Positions 1 to 7,668 of a stretch of DNA of 37,863 nucleotides are shown here, one piece after another. Each line of letters starts with the position of its first letter. Within the stretch, counting starts at the first letter, position 1. The notes beneath the pieces were generated by a model, which was not told the origin of the DNA, made no database searches, and saw only the letters and a list, made by a program, of their open reading frames with translations. Origin of the DNA: Candidatus Aminicenantota bacterium (GTDB lineage Bacteria; Acidobacteriota; Aminicenantia; Aminicenantales; Aminicenantaceae); contig JAUWTO010000007.1 in the NCBI GenBank assembly GCA_030614685.1, positions 1 through 37,863 on the forward strand, read 5' to 3'. The position numbers were made by a program, and so were the translations under genes.

Positions 1-280
1 ACTGCCATCCTTCCAGGTATCCCTTGCTCATGCCCTTGGGATCCTTCCAGCAGCCGCTGAGCTCTCCCTCTTCACACATGAGAAAGAGGCGGAAGGGTTT
101 CGTCACCCCCTCCCCTATTTCCTGCGCCCGGATTATCTCGGCGCTCTTGAGCCGTTCCTCGATCTCAGGACGGAGTGCGAGTTCTTCCTGCGTGAACTGA
201 GCCAAAGCAGCATCGTTCAGAGCAATTAGAATCATCGGGATGAGAATGAAGGTCAAGCCTGAACGCCGTATCTGTCCCAT
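1..280 (-). CDS. Secreted hypothetical protein, 3' end cut by window edge; paralog of the 1888..2706 protein
   Basis: Reverse strand from ATG at 280 reads MGQIRRSGLTFILIPMILIALNDAALAQFTQEELALRPEIEERLKSAEIIRAQEIGEGVTKPFRLFLMCEEGELSGCWKDPKGMSKGYLEGWQ, with a signal peptide and similarity to ELAELEAYLRSAEIVHVEEGADLGTTDPWNVRL in the 1888..2706 ORF. Confidence 0.65.
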   Translation of the reverse strand, partial: MGQIRRSGLTFILIPMILIALNDAALAQFTQEELALRPEIEERLKSAEIIRAQEIGEGVTKPFRLFLMCEEGELSGCWKDPKGMSKGYLEGWQ

Positions 281-328
281 TACCCCAACCGTTTCTGTTT
301 CATATATTATGTTTTGAATCCGGAAAAT

Positions 329-1765
329 TCAATTTTTTGTTGAATCGGGCTCTCTTTTCGCGGTAAGCCTCTTGTGTTCTTTGGCAATCAGGATCCCGAA
401 TCCGATAAACAGGACACAGAGCACCACATTGAAGGCCGCAAATCCTGCGGTCTTGAACGCCAGATAATTGAGGCCGAGAAACACAAGCAGCGCGGACAGC
501 ACGTCTCCCCCACGGTGAAAGAACGTGTCGATTGCAGCCTTGGCCTTGTATTTTTCTTCTCTCGAAAGAATCAGGAAAAGTGCATGTCGAGTGGTATTCA
601 TCAGGGAATAGTCCGTGCCGTTTTCCATGACCTTAACCCAGAACACCATCATGAGCGAGGCCCCGATGGCAATGGCCATGTATCCTCCCAGCGCGATGAA
701 GGGCAGGACAAAGATGGCTCCTCGAATGCCGATCCAACGGAAGATCCGTGAAACCAGGAATAGCTGGATGATCATGGCCAGGAGATTGAAGTATTTCATC
801 CAGTTGGCCGTGAATTTTCCGATGTATTGTTCCACAGTGAGGCCGTCCAGTTTTCCCATTTCCATGAGCCCATGGGCGGACTCCTCGATATAGTTTCCCA
901 GGATGAATTCTCCGTTCGTGTTGATGAAATTGAGCAGGAGAACAAAAATGGCGATGTACAGCAGATACCTTTTTTTAAAAACCAGCTGGAAGCCTCCCCC
1001 TTTTTCCAGAGGTTTTTCCTTGTCTTCCGGTTCTTCCTCTGGTGCTCCCACCACGCTGGTCTGGGGAGTTTTCACTTTTCCGATCTCTCTGAGGTGGATC
1101 ACCCAGGTCAAGCCGATGCACAGCAGGAGAACGCCTCCGGCCACCAGCATCATTTGATAAACTCCGATGGGCTCGACCAGCCACCCCGCGATAGTGGCTC
1201 CGGAGAATCCACCGAAGGTGGCCCCGAATGCGATCAGCGGAAACAGCCTTTTTCCGGCCTCAAGCGAATACAGGTCGTTGGCAAATCCCCAGAACTGGGC
1301 CACCACCATCACGTTGAAGATCGCCATCCATATAAAGAATATGACCCCCATGGTGGCGGAGGTAATATTCAACAAAGAGAGGAAATAGAAGATGACCAGG
1401 TTGGATATGAAGAACAGGGTTACCCCGGTGATCAATTTTTGGCGCGGGAACCGGGATGCTGTGGCGCTGAAGGCCTTGACAACGAAGATCAACAGAAATG
1501 CGCTGGCAGCATTTAGATAAGCCTTGATGTCGGCGCCCTGCCCACTCAGGATCAAGGCTTCCCGTACGGGTTTGATGATGTAATACGCCGCCAGCAGCAG
1601 ATAGATGTTTAGCGTGAGCAGGATGGCGGTCGTGGCCTCTCCCGGGTATATCACCGTGAAGAGCCGCAGGAATCTGTGAAGGATGCCGGGCGTATCAGTG
1701 CCTTGGGTCATGTTCCCCTCCCATGATCTCAATCCCATCATTTTAAATCCCCGGTTGAATGTCAA
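329..1765 (-). CDS. Npt/Tlc-like ATP:ADP (NTP) carrier / MFS-type membrane protein
   Basis: 478 aa polytopic protein with N-terminal YYIIKPVREALILS typical of the nucleotide carrier family; many hydrophobic segments. Confidence 0.75.
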   Translation of the reverse strand: MTFNRGFKMMGLRSWEGNMTQGTDTPGILHRFLRLFTVIYPGEATTAILLTLNIYLLLAAYYIIKPVREALILSGQGADIKAYLNAASAFLLIFVVKAFSATASRFPRQKLITGVTLFFISNLVIFYFLSLLNITSATMGVIFFIWMAIFNVMVVAQFWGFANDLYSLEAGKRLFPLIAFGATFGGFSGATIAGWLVEPIGVYQMMLVAGGVLLLCIGLTWVIHLREIGKVKTPQTSVVGAPEEEPEDKEKPLEKGGGFQLVFKKRYLLYIAIFVLLLNFINTNGEFILGNYIEESAHGLMEMGKLDGLTVEQYIGKFTANWMKYFNLLAMIIQLFLVSRIFRWIGIRGAIFVLPFIALGGYMAIAIGASLMMVFWVKVMENGTDYSLMNTTRHALFLILSREEKYKAKAAIDTFFHRGGDVLSALLVFLGLNYLAFKTAGFAAFNVVLCVLFIGFGILIAKEHKRLTAKREPDSTKN

Positions 1766-1887
1766 ACGATATTTCCACCAATTCTGTGAATAAGTGTGTT
1801 GAAAAACCGTGGGTTTCGGTTTTAATGGATTGATTTTTCAGGAATTATGAGAGTTTGCCCAAAATCTGGGCACCTGTGAAGGGGAAT

Positions 1888-2706
1888 TTATTTGAAGGGC
1901 GTGAGCTGGGCGAGCAGCAGGTCCCTGCGCACCAGCAAGGCCTCGATCTCTTCCTCGTTCAGGTAAGCCGCTAACTTTTCACGGACCTCTGATTCGTCAA
2001 GCTGTTTTAAGGCCCGAAGGAGGATGTCTGAGCACTGCTCTACCTCTCGCACCTCGCCCAGGAGTTCATGCCTTTCCTCGAAAGCTTTGGAAAAATCCAC
2101 CCGGCATACTCTGCCGTCATCATTGTGATAGAAGATATCCTCATTGATATCATCCATCCCTGTCTGCCAGTATGTGAGATTGTCGAAAACCAGGATATCC
2201 AGCATATTGCGGTGAAACTGCTCTGTGTCCGGAACGCTTTTTAGACGGTTCAAGGGGGTACACCCCTCCAGGAAGATCTGGAGCGCGCCCGGTGTTCCCT
2301 TTACAGTCCTTTCTATAGTCGGAGGCACGATCGGCATATTCAACAGCTTGCTCAATTCGTAGGCCGCGATCTCATATTTATAGCAGTCCACCATAAAATT
2401 TGGGCGGCAGCGCGGCGCATGTTTGAACATGGCCCTTTTCTTGGTCTTGCCGTCATCCAGCCGCACATTCCAGGGATCCGTGGTCCCGAGGTCCGCCCCT
2501 TCTTCAACGTGAACAATCTCGGCACTTCGCAGATAAGCTTCAAGCTCGGCCAGCTCAGAATCCTGTTGTGCCGTAACCTCAGGAGCCTGACAGAAATACA
2601 AAACACCAATAAATACCGGGATGCATAAGAAGATCAAGCAGTATCTATTTTTTTTCATCATCCCCCCACCAGGGAATAAATACGCTCCCCTGTTCACTTT
2701 TTTCAA
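1888..2706 (-). CDS. Secreted hypothetical protein, possibly kinase-like (HipA/Fam20/PI3-PI4K-like fold)
   Basis: Likely true start is one of the internal Mets (MMKKNRYCLIFLCIPVFIGVLYFC signal sequence, about 2658-2661). Motifs: AMFKH, YKYEIAAYELSKLL, NMLDILVFDNLTYWQTGMDDINEDIFYHNDDGRVCRVDFSKAF resembling an atypical-kinase catalytic/metal-binding region. Confidence 0.5.
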   Translation of the reverse strand: MKKVNRGAYLFPGGGMMKKNRYCLIFLCIPVFIGVLYFCQAPEVTAQQDSELAELEAYLRSAEIVHVEEGADLGTTDPWNVRLDDGKTKKRAMFKHAPRCRPNFMVDCYKYEIAAYELSKLLNMPIVPPTIERTVKGTPGALQIFLEGCTPLNRLKSVPDTEQFHRNMLDILVFDNLTYWQTGMDDINEDIFYHNDDGRVCRVDFSKAFEERHELLGEVREVEQCSDILLRALKQLDESEVREKLAAYLNEEEIEALLVRRDLLLAQLTPFK

Positions 2707-3784
2707 TGATCAATGCAAAGAGCAGATCGTTGTAGAAATCAGAAATTCCGACATCTATCGCCCAGACTCTATCCCCAAAACGGCCAAGCTCCTGCGTTTC
2801 AATATATTCGACATCACGGACCGTATGTCCGATGATCATGTGTTTGGCTTTGTAGGTCGCGAGTACTCTGGTCAATGTAGCGGAATTCCCATTCTCCGGT
2901 TCCCGAGCCCAGCCTCGATACCAGTGTGGGGCTTGAGGATTCGTGACATACGGAGGTGATGATGACAACATCAGGTCTTTTCTTTCTCCTGCTGCCCACT
3001 CGGCAACAGCCCTGAATTCCCTGCGAGCTTCGTTGTTGATCGTTTCCAGGTCTCTCTCCAGGTAATAGTCCTCTACTGGCATGCCTCCATGGACAAACAG
3101 GTTCTCATTGATCTTGATCACCATATTTTTCGTGAGGAGCCATCTGCCATATTCTCTATAGAAGTTTTTGGTATATTCGTCTCTCGTTTTATTATCGCCT
3201 GGCTGTTTCCCTTGTGCCCCGCCTATTTCTTTTTTCCAAAATTGTTCTAGCTTTTCCTCAAGTTTTCCATTAGAGCCATCTGTGGAGCGATATTTTTTTC
3301 GTATATCCAGTTCTTTTTTTTTTATATACGCTGGGGGAAGAAAAGAGAGCAGCTGTCCAGGGGTCAGATATCTCGCCTGATCAAAAACAATGCCAGTGAT
3401 GTTCGCCTCTTCGTGGTTCCCGATCAACACATGCACCATACCGCCGGCAGTTTCGGCCTGCTTCTCCAGCTTCATCAGGAGATCAAACGCCTCTTTGGCT
3501 TCGTCTCCCCTGTCCAGAATATCGCCCAGCTGAACGAGATGTGTTTTTCCTCCGATCCAGTCAAGATTTTCATCGACCAGATCGGTCCCTATCAGGATTT
3601 TCTCAAAGTTGTCGTAATCTCCATGGATATCGGCCACGGCTACGATTTTCTCGACTCCGGACCATTTGCAGGGGATCTTTCCCGCGTGGAGTGGTGCCAG
3701 GACGAGCAGCAGGGACAGAAGGATCAAGACGAGTCTTTTGGGGTGGGTGTGCAGAGTTTTTTTCAAGCGTACCCAGAACGACAT
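2645..3784 (-). CDS. Secreted calcineurin-like phosphoesterase (PPP / Shewanella-like phosphatase type)
   Basis: VADIHGDYDNF, LGDILDRGDEA, LIGNHEEAN, FVHGGM and IIGHTV motifs; N-terminal signal-like hydrophobic segment. Confidence 0.85.
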   Translation of the reverse strand: MSFWVRLKKTLHTHPKRLVLILLSLLLVLAPLHAGKIPCKWSGVEKIVAVADIHGDYDNFEKILIGTDLVDENLDWIGGKTHLVQLGDILDRGDEAKEAFDLLMKLEKQAETAGGMVHVLIGNHEEANITGIVFDQARYLTPGQLLSFLPPAYIKKKELDIRKKYRSTDGSNGKLEEKLEQFWKKEIGGAQGKQPGDNKTRDEYTKNFYREYGRWLLTKNMVIKINENLFVHGGMPVEDYYLERDLETINNEARREFRAVAEWAAGERKDLMLSSSPPYVTNPQAPHWYRGWAREPENGNSATLTRVLATYKAKHMIIGHTVRDVEYIETQELGRFGDRVWAIDVGISDFYNDLLFALIIEKSEQGSVFIPWWGDDEKK

Positions 3785-3807
3785 ATGATTCCGCCTCTCT
3801 CGTTTAT

Positions 3808-3838
3808 ATTATAGCATAAAAAAGACTTAGTCTTTCAA
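3808..3838 (-). promoter_or_regulatory. Putative promoter of the phosphatase gene with an embedded 15-bp palindrome
   Basis: Minus strand TTGAAA (3838-3833), 19-nt spacer, TGC-TATAAT (TATAAT at 3813-3808). Palindrome AAAGACT-T-AGTCTTT at 3821-3835. Confidence 0.5.
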
Positions 3839-3899
3839 ACACATAATCATGGTCTTCTGTTTTATGCCCGACAAAATTGATTGACTTTAAATTCTGCTT

Positions 3900-4262
3900 T
3901 TGATAAAAGCTATAGCAGAAATGGAAATCAACCTCAGAGAAAATAACAACATTACCATCATCGATATCACAGGTGAGATCCGGCGCTCAGATGTAATGGA
4001 TGTGACCCTGCATCAGTCAGTAAAAGACCAGCTGGATGATGGAATGCGTAACATCCTCCTGAACCTGAAAAACGTTGAATTCATCGACAGTTTTGGTGTG
4101 GGCGAGATCCTGGCCAGCTATATCTCGACCCAGAACCTGGGCGGGCACCTGAAGCTCAGCAACATTTCGAAAAAGCTCTATGTCGTGTTCCAGATCACCA
4201 TGCTCACCAAAGTACTCGAGATCTTTGATTCCGAAAACTCTGCCCTGGACAGCTTCACCTGA
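3900..4262 (+). CDS. STAS-domain anti-anti-sigma factor-like protein (SpoIIAA/RsbV type)
   Basis: 120 aa; ILLNLKNVEFIDSFGVGEILASY is the STAS phosphoacceptor-serine region. Listed start is TTG; ATG at 3921 is an alternative. Confidence 0.85.
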   Translation: MIKAIAEMEINLRENNNITIIDITGEIRRSDVMDVTLHQSVKDQLDDGMRNILLNLKNVEFIDSFGVGEILASYISTQNLGGHLKLSNISKKLYVVFQITMLTKVLEIFDSENSALDSFT

Positions 4263-4298
4263 GCCTGATTTCCATTTTTCTGGGCAAAAGGGTTATGT

Positions 4299-4556
4299 AT
4301 GGAGAGTAGCCGTCTCTACCGCCTGCTGTCTCGCATCGTAGACATAAGGCAGGCTGAAGAAACCATTGCCCTCCTCCTTTTTGCGTATTTCTTCCTGATC
4401 ACAGCCCCTCATACCATCATCAAGGCTGTCCGTTATGCCGAGATCCTGGATAAATTCGAGGGGATCCAGGGGCTCCCCCTGGGTTACCTGCTGGCAGCCC
4501 TGGTTACGGGTCAGGATGTGGTTTTGCTTGAATTTAGTCCAATGTACAGATTATAA
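4299..4556 (+). pseudogene. N-terminal remnant of a nucleotide-carrier/MFS gene
   Basis: 85 aa; EETIALLLFAYFFLITAPHTIIKAVRYAEIL aligns with GEATTAILLTLNIYLLLAAYYIIKPVREALIL of the intact 329..1765 gene, then stops after a short unrelated tail. Confidence 0.6.
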
Positions 4557-4557
4557 T
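4528..4557 (+). promoter_or_regulatory. Putative sigma70-like promoter upstream of the PP2C gene
   Basis: TTGAAT (4528-4533), 18-nt spacer, TATAAT (4552-4557); start codon at 4574. Confidence 0.4.
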
Positions 4558-4573
4558 CCAAATACGGAGAACC

Positions 4574-6250
4574 ATGTCTAAAATATATGTGTACCCCAAA
4601 AAAGGTGACGATTTCCACATCAAACTGGGAGATTCCCAGGTAAGCTTGGGACGCTCGGCCGACAACGACATCCCCCTGCCGGATCCGTTCTGCTCCAGCA
4701 ACCATGCCATCATCGTCCCCAAGGGCGAGAGATACTTCATTAAAGACAACAACAGCAAGAACGGCGTGTTTCTCAACGGCAAGAAGATCGAGAAGGATCT
4801 GGAGCTTAAGAAAGGAGACGAGATCCTTCTGGGGTCCACCCGGATCGTATACGACCTGAAGATCGACACCAAAGTAGAAGTCACGGACGAGCCGTCGTCA
4901 TCCGCCAACATAAACACCATCATGCATCTGAAAGACGTGCTTCGCAAACCGGATATCAGCACGACCATCCGCGCCGACGCCAAGTCCCTGGATATAGAGG
5001 CGATCAAGACCGAACACAAGGAAGCCTCTGTCATCAGCGAAGTTACCAAGGCCTTGATCCTGCACAAGCCGTTGGACGAATTGGTGGAGCACATCATGGA
5101 CCTCATATGTGAGCGCATCCCGATGGACCGCGGCATCCTGATGCTGAGGGATGAGACCCCGGCCCAGCTCGATCCCAAGGTCGTTCGGATCAACAACAAA
5201 CAGCTGATGAATCAGAAGATTCAGGTCAGCCAGAGCATCATCAACACCGCCGTGGATCGCCACTCCTCGATCCTCATTTCCGACGTCCAGTCTGACACCC
5301 GGTTCAAGGCCCAGGACAGCATCCTCAAGCTCAATATCCAGTCCGCCATGTGTGTGCCTCTCTGGAACAACAAGGAGATCATCGGGATCATCTACTCCGA
5401 CCGTATTGCCACGCCGGAGCAGTTTTCCAATAACGACCTTCGCCTGCTCACACTCCTGTCGAATGTGGCGGCTGTGAAGATCGAAAACGCCGTCCTGTTC
5501 CAGCAAGCCCTTGAGCAAGAGAAGTCCAAAAAGGAACTGTCCCTGGCCGAAGATATCCAGAGGGGCCTCCTACCCCAAACAAATCCTGAGGTCGAGGGAT
5601 TTGAGATTGTCGGTATCAACATCCCCTGCCTCCAGATCGGGGGCGATTACTATGACTTCCTCGAGATCGATGAGGAGCGGATGGGGATCGTGATCGCGGA
5701 TGTCTCGGGGAAGGGAGTGGGGGCCTCACTCCTCATGGCCTCCCTCAGAGCAGCCCTGCAGACCGAGGTCCATACCGGATACAACCTCGACGAGATGGCC
5801 GCCCGCCTGAATAACCTGATCCACCGGAGCACCGCGCCCAACCTGTTCATCAGTTTTTTCTACTGCGAGCTCAACACCAAGACCGGAGACTTGCGCTACC
5901 TCAACTCCGGACACAATCCGCCCCTCATCCTGGACAAAAAGAAGAAAATCACACACCTGGAAAGTTGTGGGCTCTGCCTGGGCATGTTTCCGGCCCAAGA
6001 CTATGTGTCAAGTGTCATCAAGCTGAATCCAGGTGACACAGCCCTCCTCTATACCGACGGACTGACCGAGAGCCGGAACAAAGAGAATCAGGAATTAACC
6101 GATGAAGGACTGGGCAAATTACTCAAAAAACACCAGAAGCTGCCGGCCGAAAAACTCATGCAGACGATCTTCGAGGAGCTCGATGCCTTTACGGATGGGG
6201 CCGAGCCCATGGATGATATGACCCTGGTCATCATCAAACGGATCGGGTAA
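4574..6250 (+). CDS. FHA-GAF-PP2C (SpoIIE/RsbU-type) serine phosphatase
   Basis: FHA: SLGRSADNDIPLPDPFCSSNHAII...NSKNGVFLNG. GAF central region. PP2C: GGDYYDFLEID, IADVSGKGVGASLLMA, GHNPPLIL, LLYTDGLTES. Confidence 0.93.
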   Translation: MSKIYVYPKKGDDFHIKLGDSQVSLGRSADNDIPLPDPFCSSNHAIIVPKGERYFIKDNNSKNGVFLNGKKIEKDLELKKGDEILLGSTRIVYDLKIDTKVEVTDEPSSSANINTIMHLKDVLRKPDISTTIRADAKSLDIEAIKTEHKEASVISEVTKALILHKPLDELVEHIMDLICERIPMDRGILMLRDETPAQLDPKVVRINNKQLMNQKIQVSQSIINTAVDRHSSILISDVQSDTRFKAQDSILKLNIQSAMCVPLWNNKEIIGIIYSDRIATPEQFSNNDLRLLTLLSNVAAVKIENAVLFQQALEQEKSKKELSLAEDIQRGLLPQTNPEVEGFEIVGINIPCLQIGGDYYDFLEIDEERMGIVIADVSGKGVGASLLMASLRAALQTEVHTGYNLDEMAARLNNLIHRSTAPNLFISFFYCELNTKTGDLRYLNSGHNPPLILDKKKKITHLESCGLCLGMFPAQDYVSSVIKLNPGDTALLYTDGLTESRNKENQELTDEGLGKLLKKHQKLPAEKLMQTIFEELDAFTDGAEPMDDMTLVIIKRIG

Positions 6251-6291
6251 TCAGCCTGTATGTTTCCCCCTAAATTTGCTATTATTCAAAA

Positions 6292-7668
6292 ATGCCCCCG
6301 TGTATCTCTAAAGGGGTAACTACAAAGATGAGATACAGAACTTGGCCCTGGATCGTGCTCTCGGTCTGCGTGCTCTTCCACGGCATTTCACGAGGCGGAC
6401 AGCTCGACCGGCAGTCTCCTTTTCCTTTTTCAACCTTCGAGTTGAAGAACGGATTGACCGTGCTCCTTGCTCAAGACGGCACTCTCCCTGTGGTCACCAT
6501 CGCTGTGGCTTACAAGGTGGGCTCCATGCACGAAGACCTGGACAAGGCGGGCCTGGCCTACTTCCTGGAAAATCTCATGTTCGAAGGCTCTCGAAACGTC
6601 AGCCGCATGCAGCATGTCCGATTTATCCAGAGGATCGGAGGCCGTTTGAACGCCGTCACAGAAAGAGACCGAACCATCTTCTATCAGACGGTCCCCTCCC
6701 ACCACCTCACCTCTATACTCTGGCTCGAATCAGACCGGATGATGTCTCTTTCCATAGATCAGGCCAACGTCGATTTCTGGAAGAGCAACCTGAAAAGCGG
6801 GCTGAAGATGCGCAGCGGCCAGGATCCGTACCAGAACGGTTCGCGTGTCTTCGATGCATTGCTGTATCCGGATTACGCGATAAACCATCCCTCACTTGGT
6901 ACGCGGGCAGACCTCGATTCCATCACAGTGGCGGATGTGCGGGACTTTTATCAGACATACTATCGGCCCAACAATGCCGTACTGTGTATCGTCGGGGACA
7001 TAGAACTGAATCGGACCGGCGAGCTGGTCCGGAAATACTTCCAGGGACTGCCACGCGGCCCCGATATCCCGCCTGCTCCGACAGCCCGGGACTCGGACAT
7101 CAAGATCGCTGGCATCACTAAGACCGTAGAAAATCTCTCTACCTCTGCTCCGGGATTTTTCCTAGGGTACCGCATCCCAAAGGCCCGTTCCGATGATTTC
7201 TACGCCTTAACCCTCATTGAATACATCCTGATGAGAGGAAACAGCTCACGCTTGCACCGGCGCCTGATCAAACGAGAGGAGCGCCTGGCCTCGCAGCTGT
7301 CGGGAGGGATCGATATCCGACATGATCAAGCTGCGTTCCTTTTCATCGTGTTCAGCAGCAATGAACTCAAGAAAGAACGGTGTCAAAAGGAGATCTTCTC
7401 AGAGATCAACAAGCTCAAGTCCTCGCTGGTTTCCGAGAAAGAACTGCTCAAGGCAAAGAATGTCTTCAAGCGTGATTATGTCAACCGATATGCCACCTCA
7501 GTCGACAAAACGCTCTTTCTCACAAACGCGTTCCTTTCGGGGATCCCCTGGGTCGAGCTCCCATCCGAACTGGATCAGTATCTGTCTGTGACCGCGCCAC
7601 GGATCATGTTCACCATGGGACAATATTTCGCGCAGGACAGAATCCTGGTCAATATCAAAACACGATGA
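6292..7668 (+). CDS. Secreted M16 (insulinase/pitrilysin) family protein lacking HXXEH
   Basis: M16 architecture (FELKNGLTVLLAQDGTLPVVTIAVAYKVGSMHED, YYRPNNAVLCIVGDI), but the zinc motif region is YFLEN. Likely real start ATG 6328 (MRYRTWPWIVLSVCVLFHGISRG). Confidence 0.88.
   Translation: MPPCISKGVTTKMRYRTWPWIVLSVCVLFHGISRGGQLDRQSPFPFSTFELKNGLTVLLAQDGTLPVVTIAVAYKVGSMHEDLDKAGLAYFLENLMFEGSRNVSRMQHVRFIQRIGGRLNAVTERDRTIFYQTVPSHHLTSILWLESDRMMSLSIDQANVDFWKSNLKSGLKMRSGQDPYQNGSRVFDALLYPDYAINHPSLGTRADLDSITVADVRDFYQTYYRPNNAVLCIVGDIELNRTGELVRKYFQGLPRGPDIPPAPTARDSDIKIAGITKTVENLSTSAPGFFLGYRIPKARSDDFYALTLIEYILMRGNSSRLHRRLIKREERLASQLSGGIDIRHDQAAFLFIVFSSNELKKERCQKEIFSEINKLKSSLVSEKELLKAKNVFKRDYVNRYATSVDKTLFLTNAFLSGIPWVELPSELDQYLSVTAPRIMFTMGQYFAQDRILVNIKTR

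Noticed and set aside
827-1516. 229-aa plus-strand ORF rich in His/Gln/Gly/Asp
   Set aside because: Antisense shadow of the carrier gene; composition is the reverse complement of hydrophobic codons.
3288-3345. T-rich run in the phosphatase gene, considered as a terminator or slippage site
   Set aside because: On the coding strand it simply encodes a Lys-rich stretch (YIKKKELDIRKKYRS) with the ORF intact; no adjacent GC stem seen.
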